Shown one piece after another: positions 8,434-16,770 of a stretch of 30,578 nt of DNA (positions within the stretch are counted from its first letter, which is position 1; every line of letters starts with the position of its first letter). Source of the stretch: UBA10427 sp003500135 (GTDB taxonomy: Bacteria; Bacteroidota; Bacteroidia; Cytophagales; Cyclobacteriaceae); assembly GCA_963966275.1 (NCBI GenBank), contig CAWZYQ010000033.1, positions 1-30,578 of the forward strand. Direction: 5' to 3'. The notes below the pieces were generated by a model. The model searched no databases and had not been told where the DNA came from. It saw nothing but the letters and a program-made list of their open reading frames with translations. A program made the position numbers and the translations under genes.

Positions 8434-9237
8434 CTAGAAAAAGCTGGTATCCTTGCTGGCTTTGGCCATCATATCTTCTGACAGCTCTTTTCCCAGGTAT
8501 TTATCGATCAGGTAGTGGGCAATATAGAGCGTTGGGGTCAGAAATATGGCGATCAGGAACTTGTAGATATAATTGACGATGCCCACGGAAACCACCTGTT
8601 CGATCGACCAGTTACGGAAAATGTAAAAGGCAATGTAGAGTACTACAAAGCTGTCGATCAGTTGTGAGATCAGGGTCGATCCTGTAGCCCGGAGCCAGAT
8701 CATTCGTTTGCCGGTAATCAGCCTTAGTTTTTGAAATACAAAAACATCGAGCAACTGACCGATCAAAAATGCCGTTAGTGACCCGATGATAATCCCCAAC
8801 CCTTGTTGAAAGATCGTCCTAAAGGCATAGTTGATGTTAAAACCCGGGTCATTGGCATCCTGACGGTTGACATCGAGCCAAAAATCTGCCGGTGGTAATT
8901 TTGTGATCAGGTAGATCATAACAAATATGTAGGCGATAAAGATGGCTGTGAGGAAAGTGATCTTTCGTACGCCTCTTTTTCCAAAGTATTCATTAATAAT
9001 ATCGGTGGTTATAAAAACGACGGGCCAAAGAACTACCCCCGCCGTGAGGTTGAAATCAAGTACCCAGTCATCCAACAGATTGAGCTGTGCCGGCGCCATG
9101 CCCAGTGTGTTTTCAAGGGAAAAAATTTTAACCCCCACCAGTTCAGCAAGGATGGCATTCGTTAAGAAAATGCCACTGAGTACAATGAACAGGTTGGTGC
9201 GCTTGCGATTAATTTTCTCCGGATGCATAGGTTTCAT
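8434..9237 (-). CDS. yhhQ: Queuosine-precursor transporter, YhhQ/VUT (DUF165) family
   Basis: An inner-membrane protein expected to import a queuosine precursor (preQ0/preQ1). The 267-residue sequence has six or seven hydrophobic segments and the family features: ILAELVGVKIFSL near the N-terminus, the polar in-membrane motif FITTDIINEYFGKRGVRK, and the later LRATGSTLISQLIDSFVVLYIAF with conserved Ser-Gln-x-x-Asp-Ser. Compared with short members it has an insertion around residues 115-135 (the LPPADFWLDVNRQDANDP loop). Its ATG overlaps the rnz stop by one base (TAATG), so it is translationally coupled to rnz; both concern tRNA maturation or modification, which may be coincidence. An internal ATG three codons in is an alternative start. 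Confidence 0.92.
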   Translation of the reverse strand: MKPMHPEKINRKRTNLFIVLSGIFLTNAILAELVGVKIFSLENTLGMAPAQLNLLDDWVLDFNLTAGVVLWPVVFITTDIINEYFGKRGVRKITFLTAIFIAYIFVMIYLITKLPPADFWLDVNRQDANDPGFNINYAFRTIFQQGLGIIIGSLTAFLIGQLLDVFVFQKLRLITGKRMIWLRATGSTLISQLIDSFVVLYIAFYIFRNWSIEQVVSVGIVNYIYKFLIAIFLTPTLYIAHYLIDKYLGKELSEDMMAKASKDTSFF

Positions 9238-10154
9238 TAAGGTTCTAAAATGATAGTATTACCTTCTTCTGACAAAAATGTTTGATCAAAAACTTGTTTT
9301 GCCTCATGCAGCAGGGGAGTGGGGTCTTTATACCGGGTGGAATAGTGGCCTAAATACAATCTTGATACTTCCGCTTTTTTGGCAATATCCGCTGCCTGAC
9401 TTGCGGTGCTATGAAAAGTTTCCGTGGCACGCGGCGCCATGTCTTCCGCAAAAGTAGCTTCATGATACAGCACATCCGCCTTTCTCAGGTAGGGCACTAA
9501 ACCGGGGTCGTAAATGGTGTCGGAGCAGTAGGCGTAGGAATACGATTTTTTCGGAGGCAGGGTATGATAGGCTGCATCGTACTTCACCTCACCGGATGGG
9601 TGTAGAACAGACTCTCCTTTAAGCAAGGTGCCAATATCAGCGATGCTTATATCTTCCGGCAGCAGTTCCTTATTGATACGAATGGGTTTTGGTTTTTCGC
9701 TGATTCTGAAGCCATGACAGGTTATGCGGTGTTTCATTGGAAATGCTTCCACGATGTATTTCTTTTCATCTATAATGATCCGTATATCATTTAAGCCGAG
9801 CGGATGGAAGAACAACTCGAAATTAAGGGCTGTTTCAGAAGCTTCCAGTTGTGCTTCTATGATGCTTTTCAGTGGTGCAGGTGCATAGATGTTGAGCGGA
9901 TAACGCCGGCCGAATAAATGAAGTGTGGAGATCAGGCCGATAAGCCCGAAATAATGATCGCCGTGCAAGTGGCTGATGAGCACATGGCGCAGCCTGGAAA
10001 TCTTAATATGATTGCGTAGAAGGTGCATTTGCGTGCCTTCACCGCAATCAATCAATATGTAGTGATTGTTGACCTGTACCAGTTGTGACGTTTGGTTCCT
10101 GTTATGGGCCGGTACAGCCGAATTGTTGCCTATAATGCGTACCGAAAAACTCAA
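9237..10154 (-). CDS. rnz: Ribonuclease Z (tRNA 3' endonuclease)
   Basis: Cleaves pre-tRNA just after the discriminator base, creating the end to which CCA is added. It is a metallo-beta-lactamase fold enzyme of 305 residues, the short bacterial form. Visible metal ligands are the SHLHGDHYFGL motif (residues about 61-70), a His in MKHRITCHGF, Asp in YCSDTIYDP and His in LGHYSTRY. The flexible exosite arm is present around residues 155-190. This activity is directly relevant in this window, because the tRNA-Pro gene here has no encoded CCA. It lies 6 bp after the STAS gene and overlaps the transporter start by one base. Confidence 0.95.
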   Translation of the reverse strand: MSFSVRIIGNNSAVPAHNRNQTSQLVQVNNHYILIDCGEGTQMHLLRNHIKISRLRHVLISHLHGDHYFGLIGLISTLHLFGRRYPLNIYAPAPLKSIIEAQLEASETALNFELFFHPLGLNDIRIIIDEKKYIVEAFPMKHRITCHGFRISEKPKPIRINKELLPEDISIADIGTLLKGESVLHPSGEVKYDAAYHTLPPKKSYSYAYCSDTIYDPGLVPYLRKADVLYHEATFAEDMAPRATETFHSTASQAADIAKKAEVSRLYLGHYSTRYKDPTPLLHEAKQVFDQTFLSEEGNTIILEP

Positions 10155-10160
10155 TACTGA

Positions 10161-10556
10161 CTATGATTCGGTCTCGTCCTCTTCTTCTTCGCTACCGAGG
10201 TCTTTTTCAATCTCATTCATAAATACCGCGTCGATTGCCTCTTCAACGGTAGGTAATATATTGAGCACGTTGTGCAGTTGTGATATTTTAATGAGTTTAT
10301 CTACATGTTCAGTAAGGCAGCAAAGTATAAAAATACCATTGGCTTCGCTGTATATCCGGTTGCCTACCAACAATGCGCTCAGCCCTGAAGAATCACTGTA
10401 TTTTACATTCTGCAGATTGAGGATAATATTGTTAACACCTTCTGCATTAAGGGTTACCAGTTCAGATTTGACTGAGGGTGCAAGTGCACTATTTAATTTC
10501 TCCTCTTCCAGGGTAACGATGCTGTAGTTATCTTTTTTATCTATTGAAAATTTCAT
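10161..10556 (-). CDS. STAS-domain protein (anti-sigma factor antagonist-like)
   Basis: A cytoplasmic single-domain STAS protein of 131 residues. The domain (about 1-105) contains the conserved loop KYSDSSGLSALLVGNR, in which a Ser is the site phosphorylated by partner kinases in SpoIIAA/RsbV proteins. An acidic tail of Glu and Asp (from about residue 113, GSEEEEDETES) follows and is unusual for classical RsbV. I start it at the ATG at 10556, where the STAS strand MKFSIDKKDN begins; GAAGGA lies about 12 bases upstream. No RsbW-type kinase or sigma factor is adjacent, so its partner is unknown. It is the first gene before rnz and the transporter. Confidence 0.88.
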   Translation of the reverse strand: MKFSIDKKDNYSIVTLEEEKLNSALAPSVKSELVTLNAEGVNNIILNLQNVKYSDSSGLSALLVGNRIYSEANGIFILCCLTEHVDKLIKISQLHNVLNILPTVEEAIDAVFMNEIEKDLGSEEEEDETES

Positions 10557-10738
10557 ATTTAAGTTGTTTTCCTTCTTTTGAATGATAAGTGTTCTCAAAT
10601 TTTCCTATACTGTTACTCAATATTACCAGCATTTGTCGGGATTGTTTATCCGTTTAAGACCAGTTATCATTTGATATAACCTGAAAGCGTAAAATTAGGC
10701 AATATTTTGTAACCAAATACAATTTTTACCCCTTTCTA

Positions 10739-11677
10739 TCACTTCAAAGCCTTCAATACGTTTTCCTGTATTCTTTTTTCAATATCTCTGTTGTCCGGTC
10801 TTTCGAATGGTCTGCCCGTTACTTTTTCAAATAATTCAATGTAACGATCAGAAATACTTTTCACAACCTCCGGTGTCATTTCGGGCACTTTCTGACCTTC
10901 CTGGCCCTGAAAACCATTCTGGATGAGCCATTGTCGGACAAATTCCTTTGAAAGCTGCTTTTGCTTGTCGCCATTGGCCTGGCGTTCTTCGTATCCATCC
11001 CGGTAGAAATAACGGGAGGAGTCAGGTGTATGGACTTCATCAATCAGGAAAATTTGGTCATTAAACTTCCCGAATTCATATTTGGTATCTACTAAAATGA
11101 GGCCTTGTCCCCTGGCCTTATTACTTCCGAATTCGAAAAGCGCCCTCGTTTTTTCTTCCAGTTGCACATAGTCTTTTTCAGACACGATGCCCTGTTTCAG
11201 TATTTCATCACGACTAATATCCATATCATGTCCTTCATCGGCCTTGGTGGTGGGTGTGATGATGGGTTCAGGTAATGGGTCGTTTTCTTTCAGTCCATCG
11301 GGAAGCGGTACGCCGCAAAGGTCCCTCTTGCCATCGCGGTATTCGCGCCAGGCATGACCAGCCAGGTAGCCCCTGATAACCATTTCTATCTTAAATGGTT
11401 CGCACTTTTTCCCAACGCTGACATTGGGGTCCGGATTGCTTTCGAGCCAGTTGGGTACAATGTCGCGTGTAGCCTTTAAGAAGTCGGATGCTATGGTGTT
11501 AAGTATGGCGCCTTTATACGGGATGGGTTGCGGCAGAATGACATCAAAAGCCGATATACGGTCGGTGGCGATCATGATGAGCTTATCACCGAGAAAATAT
11601 ACATCACGTACTTTGCCGCTATAAAAGCCCGTTTGGCCGGGAAATTTGAAATTAGTTGATTTCAGGGCTTCATTCAT
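10739..11677 (-). CDS. purC: Phosphoribosylaminoimidazole-succinocarboxamide synthase (SAICAR synthetase)
   Basis: Joins CAIR and aspartate with ATP to give SAICAR in de novo purine synthesis. The 312-residue product is of the longer type (as in yeast Ade1 and many Bacteroidota). Diagnostic segments are GKVRDVYFLGDKLIMIATDRISAFDV in the N-terminal lobe (ATP binding), VIRGYLAGHAWREYR, PIITPTTKADEGHD, and the catalytic ILVDTKYEFG and LIDEVHTPDSSRYF. It begins 7 bp after the YwqK-like gene; this may be read-through rather than a functional link. A 140-bp gap separates it from the STAS gene downstream. Confidence 0.97.
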   Translation of the reverse strand: MNEALKSTNFKFPGQTGFYSGKVRDVYFLGDKLIMIATDRISAFDVILPQPIPYKGAILNTIASDFLKATRDIVPNWLESNPDPNVSVGKKCEPFKIEMVIRGYLAGHAWREYRDGKRDLCGVPLPDGLKENDPLPEPIITPTTKADEGHDMDISRDEILKQGIVSEKDYVQLEEKTRALFEFGSNKARGQGLILVDTKYEFGKFNDQIFLIDEVHTPDSSRYFYRDGYEERQANGDKQKQLSKEFVRQWLIQNGFQGQEGQKVPEMTPEVVKSISDRYIELFEKVTGRPFERPDNRDIEKRIQENVLKALK

Positions 11678-11684
11678 GGTAATC

Positions 11685-13016
11685 TTATTGTTTGTTGACC
11701 GGTTTTTTTGTTTCTACCAGTTCATTATTCAGGTATTTTTCTGTTTTCACTACACGGCCCGATTCGTCATAATAGGTCCAGGTGTCCACTTTTTTATTAC
11801 CGGCATATTTGGCTGAAAGTTTTACCTCTCCGTTTTCGAAATATTCTTTGTAAATGCCGTGCTTGCGGTCAAATTTATAATGCATTTCACTTTTAACCTC
11901 GCCGGAAGGAAAATATTCTTTCTCAACGCCAATTATCAGGTCATTTTGATAGGGGGTTTCTTTTTTTAGGGTGCCATCGCGGTAATATTCTTTGCTGGTC
12001 CCTGTCTTTTTTCCCTGCGCATATAAGGTTTCCGATAATAATGCCCCGCTGGGATAATACGTTTGCCATTTGCCGCCCGGTTCACCTTCGATAAACTCTT
12101 TACGCGAAGCAAGATTCCCTGCGCTATCGTATTCGGTAATGGTACTGTTTTTTTCTTCGTTGGAATAGGTGCCCAGAGATTTGATTTGTCCGCCCGGATA
12201 GTATTCCACATTTTTTCCCACCATAAAGCCCGATTGATAATTGAATTCATGCTTTGTGGAGCCGTCATCGTAATATGCCGTATTGGCGCCATGCAGCTTT
12301 CCTTCGCGGTAACTGCCCTCTAAAATGAGTTGGCCTTTTCTGTTGTAGGTGTGAAAGTCCCCGGTTTTTTCCCCATCCTTGTGTTCGTATTCGGTATCCA
12401 GTTGACCGTTGGGGTAATGGGTGCGGAAGTATCCGTTAAGCTGGCCTGCCCTGAACATGGCTTCCGATTTAAGTGTGCCGTCGGGGTAGTACGTTTGAGT
12501 AACTCCATTGGGCTTGCCATCGAGGTACTCTATTTTCTGTTTGAGCTGTCCTCCCGGATAAAACTCTTTTACGAAACCATCGGGCTTACCTTTTTTAAAA
12601 GCGGTCTCGTTTTTGATTGTACCATCCTTAAAATATACCATCAGGTTACCACTGATCGTATCGTTGACATATTCACCCTGCTGCATGAGGGTCCCATCAG
12701 GGTCAAAAACCTTTACGTCGCCGTGTTTTAATCCGTCTTTGTAATCAATTGTCCGTTTTATCTGGTCGCTTTGAGGATAGTATTCGGTAAAAGTTCCCTG
12801 TTGCTGACCTTCTTCAAACTCGCCTGCTACCTCCAGCGAACCATCGGGATAGAACTTTTCGTAAGGGCCATGCACCATACTGCTGTCGTCGTTCAGAATA
12901 GAATAGCGCTCTTTGATCTTGTTTTGCTCTTCGTCATAGTAGGTGCGGATTGGGGTTTGGGCTACAGTAAAATAGGTCTGTAAAAAAATAAAGGAAATGA
13001 AGAATATAATTCTCAT
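11685..13016 (-). CDS. Secreted YwqK/MORN-repeat protein
   Basis: A 443-residue exported protein built almost entirely of about sixteen repeats of 22-24 residues with the pattern Y-Y/F-P-x-G-x-L-K-x-E-x-x-Y-x-x-G-K-x-x-G, the MORN-variant repeat of the YwqK family. The start chosen is the ATG at 13016, because MRIIFFISFIFLQTYFTVAQ is a textbook signal peptide; the frame is open further upstream into the thiolase gene but that part has a shadow-like Arg-rich composition. Databases often label such proteins as YwqK-family antitoxins, but no toxin partner lies here and I would not use the name functionally. The repeats should form an extended beta-solenoid-like rod. It lies 41 bp after the thiolase gene and 7 bp before purC. 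Confidence 0.88.
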   Translation of the reverse strand: MRIIFFISFIFLQTYFTVAQTPIRTYYDEEQNKIKERYSILNDDSSMVHGPYEKFYPDGSLEVAGEFEEGQQQGTFTEYYPQSDQIKRTIDYKDGLKHGDVKVFDPDGTLMQQGEYVNDTISGNLMVYFKDGTIKNETAFKKGKPDGFVKEFYPGGQLKQKIEYLDGKPNGVTQTYYPDGTLKSEAMFRAGQLNGYFRTHYPNGQLDTEYEHKDGEKTGDFHTYNRKGQLILEGSYREGKLHGANTAYYDDGSTKHEFNYQSGFMVGKNVEYYPGGQIKSLGTYSNEEKNSTITEYDSAGNLASRKEFIEGEPGGKWQTYYPSGALLSETLYAQGKKTGTSKEYYRDGTLKKETPYQNDLIIGVEKEYFPSGEVKSEMHYKFDRKHGIYKEYFENGEVKLSAKYAGNKKVDTWTYYDESGRVVKTEKYLNNELVETKKPVNKQ

Positions 13017-13057
13017 AGGCAATAATGGCTGCGCTTGGAAGCGCAGCCTGTTATGAT

Positions 13058-14236
13058 CTAAACTTTTTCTACCACTATTGCGGAAGCGCCGCCGCCACCG
13101 TTGCATATACCGGCAACGCCGATTTTTCCGTTCTTTTGACGCAGTACATTGGTCAGTGTAGTGATTATCCGGGCACCTGAAGCGCCCAGAGGGTGGCCAA
13201 TGGATACTGCTCCACCGAAAACATTAACTTTTTCCGGATCCAGTTGAAGTTGTTTGTTATTGGCAATGGCCACTACGGAAAAAGCTTCATTGATTTCGTA
13301 GAAGTCCACTTCCGACGCGTCGATTTTGGCATGCTTTATCGCTTTGGGGATGGCCAGTGATGGGGCCGTTGTAAACCAGATCGGTTCCTGCGCCGCATCG
13401 GCAAAACCACGTATTTTGGCAATTGGTTTTACGCCAAGTTCCTCGGCTTTTTCCACACTCATCAGTATGAGCGCTGAGGCGCCGTCATTTATGGTGGAAG
13501 CGTTGGCTGCTGTCACGGTGCCTTCCTTGCTGAAAACCGGTCGAAGGCTCGGTATTTTATCAAACTTCACCTTTTTGAATTCCTCGTCCTCGGTTATCAC
13601 CAAAGGATCGCCTTTGCGTTGGGGTACCTCCATGGGTATGATCTCTTCTTTAAAGTACCCTTTTTCGGTTGATTCTGCCGATCGCTTGTAGGAGTTGAGG
13701 GCGTATTCATCCTGCTCTTCGCGACTGATGCCCATCTCTTTGGCGGTATTGTCGGCACAGTTGCCCATAGGAAAACCGTGGTATACCTCCCATAACCCAT
13801 CTTTCATCAGCCCGTCCACTATTTCGCCATGGCCGTATTTGTAACCAAAACGTGCTTTGGGAACGTAGTAGGGGATATTGGACATGCTTTCCATGCCGCC
13901 GGCGACCACTACATCGTTTATTCCCAGCATAATGCTTTGTGCCCCCAGCATAACCGACTTCATGCCCGATGCACATACTTTATTTACAGTTGTACAAGGC
14001 ACATTGTGTCCTATTCCCGCGGCTATGGCGGCTTGTCTGGCAGGCGCCTGGCCCAGATTGGCCGAGATCACATTGCCCATGAACACTTCCTGTATCTCCT
14101 CGCTTTTTACACCGGCCTTTTCCAATGCGCCTTTTATGGCAAATGTGCCCAGTTGCACAGCAGTGAACCCGGATAAAATGCCGCCAAAACTTCCAATTGG
14201 CGTCCTAACAGCTGATACGATACAAACTTCTTTCAT
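13058..14236 (-). CDS. Acetyl-CoA C-acetyltransferase (thiolase)
   Basis: Condenses or cleaves acetyl-CoA/acetoacetyl-CoA, or another 3-ketoacyl-CoA, in the cytoplasm. The 392-residue sequence has the biosynthetic thiolase length and all catalytic elements: nucleophile Cys88 in NKVCASGMK, NEAFSVVAIA, His348 in GGAVSIGHPLGASGAR and acid/base Cys378 in GICNGGGGAS. The active-site loop GGMESMSNIPYY is also typical. An internal Met-rich region fits AtoB/PhaA-type enzymes. Whether it serves ketone body, leucine or fatty acid metabolism cannot be judged, since the downstream neighbours (YwqK protein, purC) are unrelated. The gene is probably first in its transcript. Confidence 0.95.
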   Translation of the reverse strand: MKEVCIVSAVRTPIGSFGGILSGFTAVQLGTFAIKGALEKAGVKSEEIQEVFMGNVISANLGQAPARQAAIAAGIGHNVPCTTVNKVCASGMKSVMLGAQSIMLGINDVVVAGGMESMSNIPYYVPKARFGYKYGHGEIVDGLMKDGLWEVYHGFPMGNCADNTAKEMGISREEQDEYALNSYKRSAESTEKGYFKEEIIPMEVPQRKGDPLVITEDEEFKKVKFDKIPSLRPVFSKEGTVTAANASTINDGASALILMSVEKAEELGVKPIAKIRGFADAAQEPIWFTTAPSLAIPKAIKHAKIDASEVDFYEINEAFSVVAIANNKQLQLDPEKVNVFGGAVSIGHPLGASGARIITTLTNVLRQKNGKIGVAGICNGGGGASAIVVEKV

Positions 14237-14297
14237 AGTTTAGATGAATGATTTTTATTGGTTAAACAATGTTTTAAGGTCGGAGATCGCCGGAGGT

Positions 14298-15212
14298 TTA
14301 CCAATCCGGTTTTCCGCTGTCAGGCTTTTTCTTTGGTTTTCGTCGGTTTTGTTGAATATACTGAATTTCGTTATTTTTCATGGCTTCCAAAATCATTTTG
14401 GCCTTTTCTTCGGAGATATTCATTTCCTCTAACTGCTCGGCAGGACTGGGTAGAGGTTTTTCCTGCTTTTCCTGTTCTTCACCTTCCTGTTCCTGCTGCT
14501 GCGGTTGAGGCTCTCCCTCTTTTTCTTCCTGTTCACTTTCTTCACCCTGCTGTTGCTGCTGTTCCTGTTCTTTCTGCTGCTCCTGATTCTGGTCCTGGCC
14601 CTGCTGGTCCTGTTGCTGTTCCTGATCTTGTTGTTGCTGTTCTTTTTGTTCTTGTTCCTGTTGTTGTTCCTGATCTTGTTGCTGTTGTTCCTGATCTTGT
14701 TGCTGTTGCTCCTGATCTTGTTGTTGTTCCTCGTTTTGCTGCTCTTCCTGATCTTGCTGTTCCTGGTTTTGCTGACGCTGATTCTCCAGCATTTTTTTCA
14801 CAACCTCGTAATTATAGCGCGCATCTTCATTGGCCGGATTGGCTTTCAGGGCATTTTTAAAACTTTTTAGGGCAGCCTGTAAATCGTTTTTTTGCTTTTG
14901 TATAACGCCCATTTGTTGAAAGCTTTTCGATTGGATACGTTTGTCCGGGCTGTTTTTGAGCCTGCTATAGTGGTTGAGCGCCAAGGCAGTATCCTGCTTT
15001 GCAAAATAAGCATGTGCAAGATTAAGGGTCACTTCGTCTTCCTTTACTTTCAGGCTATCAACCAAAAGGGAGTACTTTTGGATGGCCTTGTCGAAGTCAT
15101 TGTTTAAAAAGGCTTCTTTGGCTTCCTTTTTAATGGAATTGATGCGTGCCGTTTTATTAATGTCAGTTGAAAATATACCGGCAGCCAATATGATCCAAAG
15201 CAGGTACTTCAT
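14298..15212 (-). CDS. batC: BatC-like TPR protein with a long Gln/Glu-rich tail
   Basis: A 304-residue envelope protein. A signal-like hydrophobic stretch (MKYLLWIILAAGIFS) is followed by about three TPR helices (EAFLNNDFDKAIQKYSLLVD, VTLNLAHAYFAKQDTALALNHYSRL, LQAALKSFKNALKANPANEDARYNYEVVK). Residues about 145-260 are almost only Gln, Glu and Asp in QQQQDQEQ-type units, then a short conserved end with EQLEEMNISEEKAKMILEAM. This layout, and a 4-bp ATGA overlap with the vWA gene upstream, match BatC of the Bacteroides aerotolerance cluster. TPR domains in this family bind partners in the periplasm. The C-terminal conserved helix after the low-complexity tail argues that the tail is a linker and not decay. 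Confidence 0.87.
   Translation of the reverse strand: MKYLLWIILAAGIFSTDINKTARINSIKKEAKEAFLNNDFDKAIQKYSLLVDSLKVKEDEVTLNLAHAYFAKQDTALALNHYSRLKNSPDKRIQSKSFQQMGVIQKQKNDLQAALKSFKNALKANPANEDARYNYEVVKKMLENQRQQNQEQQDQEEQQNEEQQQDQEQQQQDQEQQQQDQEQQQEQEQKEQQQQDQEQQQDQQGQDQNQEQQKEQEQQQQQGEESEQEEKEGEPQPQQQEQEGEEQEKQEKPLPSPAEQLEEMNISEEKAKMILEAMKNNEIQYIQQNRRKPKKKPDSGKPDW
14590..14780 (-). repeat. Low-complexity tandem coding repeat (Gln/Glu-rich)
   Basis: Within the BatC-like gene, near-identical units of about 21-24 bases containing cctgatcttgttgctgttg follow one another between roughly 14660 and 14735, with more degenerate copies on both sides. On the coding strand they read CAACAGCAACAAGATCAGGA-like units, giving QQQQDQEQ. 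Such units are prone to slipped-strand length change, always in multiples of three so that the frame is kept. Confidence 0.8.
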
Positions 15213-16177
15213 ATTCTCAAAACTTTAATACTCCACAACCAATCTATAGCTACGAGCAACAAAGCCAATGCCAGAAAATAATAATACTTATTGGCCGAAA
15301 CGTCAATTGTTTTGGAATCGCGTAGTTCGCCTTCCAGGTCGTTTATGGCACTGATCATACGGTTGACGTCGTTGATGTTTTCATTGATCTCAAAATATTT
15401 ACCTCCGGTCAGATAGGCCAGGTTTTTCAGGTCGCGGGCATTGAGCTGCGAAATGACCACTTGTCCGGAAGCATCGGTTTTAAATCCTCCACGGGTTGGT
15501 ATTTTACTTCCCGATTCCGTTCCTACTCCTAACGTAAATAAGGTGAGCTTGTTTTGCTCTATCTCAGAAGCCACATCGGCGGTTGATTCCCCGAAATCTT
15601 CTCCATCGCTTATGAGGATGATGATTTTAGATTTCACTTCGTTGGCGGTGGATTCTTCGCTCAGCAGTTTGTCCATTGCCAGTTTCAGTGGGGGGGCGAA
15701 ATCTGTTCCGGTAGAAGGCACAAGACCGGTGCTCAGGGTTTCAATAAACAGGTTCAGCGCACTTTGATCATAAGTGAGCGGGCATTGCACAAAGGCGTCG
15801 GAAGAAAAGATGATAAGTCCGATACGGTCGGAGTTGAAGGCCTCCACAATGTTTTTGAGCTCATACTTGACCTTTTCCAACCGGCTGGGCTGCACGTCGG
15901 TGGCATTCATCGATTGAGAAAGATCCACCGCGACAAAAATATCCTTACCGATCGATTTGACCTCGCGGGAGGTGTCGCCAAAAGAAGGGCCCAGAAGTGC
16001 GATCAAAAACAATGCGAAATAAGCTGAACGCAGCACAAGCTTAACGGCAAATCGGGTTGCCCCGCTTTGCAGCGCCCGGCTGATTCGATATAGCCTGATC
16101 ACATATACGGCATAGGCGATCAGAAACAGAAAAATAAATATCCACTCAGTTGAGGATAGTGAGGTAAACCACACCAT
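15209..16177 (-). CDS. batB: BatB-like von Willebrand factor A membrane protein
   Basis: A 322-residue inner-membrane protein with a large vWA domain. Two N-terminal membrane segments (residues about 8-26 and 50-65) precede the vWA domain, whose MIDAS metal site is shown by VAVDLSQSMNATDV (DxSxS), GTDF (Thr) and ISDGEDFG (Asp). A third hydrophobic segment closes the C-terminus (YYYFLALALLLVAIDWLW). DVQPSRLEKVK after the MIDAS motif is typical of Bat proteins. The stop overlaps the BatC-like start (ATGA). The usual MoxR ATPase, DUF58 and BatA genes are not upstream; a tRNA cluster is. A good promoter lies at 16242-16271. Biochemical role is unsettled; the family is linked to stress tolerance. 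Confidence 0.9.
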   Translation of the reverse strand: MVWFTSLSSTEWIFIFLFLIAYAVYVIRLYRISRALQSGATRFAVKLVLRSAYFALFLIALLGPSFGDTSREVKSIGKDIFVAVDLSQSMNATDVQPSRLEKVKYELKNIVEAFNSDRIGLIIFSSDAFVQCPLTYDQSALNLFIETLSTGLVPSTGTDFAPPLKLAMDKLLSEESTANEVKSKIIILISDGEDFGESTADVASEIEQNKLTLFTLGVGTESGSKIPTRGGFKTDASGQVVISQLNARDLKNLAYLTGGKYFEINENINDVNRMISAINDLEGELRDSKTIDVSANKYYYFLALALLLVAIDWLWSIKVLRI

Positions 16178-16241
16178 AAGCGCTATTCTATTAAAGCATC
16201 AAACTTTGGTTGCAAAGAACAATTAAAGAAACAATAAGCGG

Positions 16242-16271
16242 CAAATTTAAGTATTGTTTGGCATCAATCAA
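16242..16271 (-). promoter_or_regulatory. Promoter of batB-batC
   Basis: On the minus strand TAAATTTG (16249 down to 16242) matches the Bacteroidota minus-7 consensus TAnnTTTG exactly, and TTG (16271 to 16269) lies 19 bases upstream as the minus-33 element. The predicted transcript would begin near 16235, about 58 bases before the batB start. Prediction from sequence only. Confidence 0.55.
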
Positions 16272-16402
16272 GTAAAACGTGATTTTCGGTTGAATTGTGG
16301 CTAAGTTCGGTGAGTAATAGAGGGAAAAAGGAAGGTTTTTCATTTGTAAGTTTCAGATTGTGAGGAGAGTGCAAATATTTTAAAAAAAATTGCAGAGGGG
16401 GC

Positions 16403-16434
16403 TTGTGAATTCAAAAATTCATCTGCTATATTTG
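16403..16434 (+). promoter_or_regulatory. Promoter of the tRNA-Ser / tRNA-Pro cluster
   Basis: TTG (16403-16405), a 21-base spacer and TATATTTG (16427-16434) fit the Bacteroidota TTG/TAnnTTTG promoter exactly. Transcription would start near 16441, some 23 bases before the mature tRNA-Ser 5' end. The spacer contains a GAATT-CAAA-AATTC dyad of unknown meaning. Confidence 0.65.
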
Positions 16435-16463
16435 CAGTCCCATTTGCGGGAGTCAATACTCAC

Positions 16464-16553
<90 letters not shown>

Positions 16554-16658
16554 TTTATTGATTAGATGGTAGTTTTTGGGGAACAGCATGAATCCAATGC
16601 TCGAGCTTTACGAAGCTGAGACAGTCAAAAGTGGCTGTGTAAACTATTAGAAATAGTT

Positions 16659-16733
16659 CGGGGTGTAGCGCAGTCCGGTTAGCGCACCTGCTTTGGGAGC
16701 AGGGGGCCGCAGGTTCGAATCCTGCCACCCCGA
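16659..16733 (+). tRNA. tRNA-Pro (anticodon UGG)
   Basis: A 75-base tRNA without an encoded CCA. The acceptor stem CGGGGTG (16659-16665) pairs with CACCCCG (16726-16732), followed by discriminator A. The anticodon arm is CCTGC-TTTGGGA-GCAGG, anticodon TGG, which can read CCA and other proline codons. The T arm is GCAGG-TTCGAAT-CCTGC. The bases after the discriminator are CAA, so CCA must be added after trimming (by RNase Z, encoded in this window, and a CCA-adding enzyme). It is 105 bases after tRNA-Ser. Confidence 0.96.
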
Positions 16734-16738
16734 CAATG

Positions 16739-16765
16739 AAAACCCAGCATTTTATGCTGGGTTTT
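16739..16765 (+). terminator. Intrinsic terminator of the tRNA cluster
   Basis: AAAACCCAGCA (16739-16749) and TGCTGGGTTTT (16755-16765) form a perfect 11-bp stem with a 5-base loop, directly after tRNA-Pro and followed by a T-rich GTTGTTT. The stem also works in the other orientation. Confidence 0.85.
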
Positions 16766-16770
16766 GTTGT

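Noticed and set aside
10599..10738. Gap between STAS and purC considered for a purine riboswitch
   Set aside because: It lies downstream, not upstream, of purC, and I see no aptamer-like conserved stems; only weak matches to promoter elements.
11685..13016. Annotating the repeat protein as an antitoxin
   Set aside because: It is exported and has no adjacent toxin gene; the label comes from family naming only.
12771..13106. Extension of the YwqK-like gene upstream of 13016 into the thiolase gene
   Set aside because: The added residues are Arg-rich and shadow-like, whereas MRIIFFISF at 13016 begins a clean signal peptide.
13878..14243. Plus-strand frames opposite the thiolase gene
   Set aside because: Thiolase catalytic residues are all intact on the other strand; these frames look like antisense shadows rich in Ala, Pro and Cys.
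14590..14780. Tandem repeats considered as a CRISPR array
   Set aside because: Units are contiguous without unique spacers and keep a reading frame coding for QQQQDQEQ.
14505..14870. Long plus-strand open frame rich in Leu and Phe opposite the BatC-like gene
   Set aside because: It is the complement of the Gln/Glu repeat (CAG/CAA read as CTG/TTG); composition alone keeps it open. The BatC frame has TPR motifs, a signal peptide and an ATGA overlap with its neighbour.
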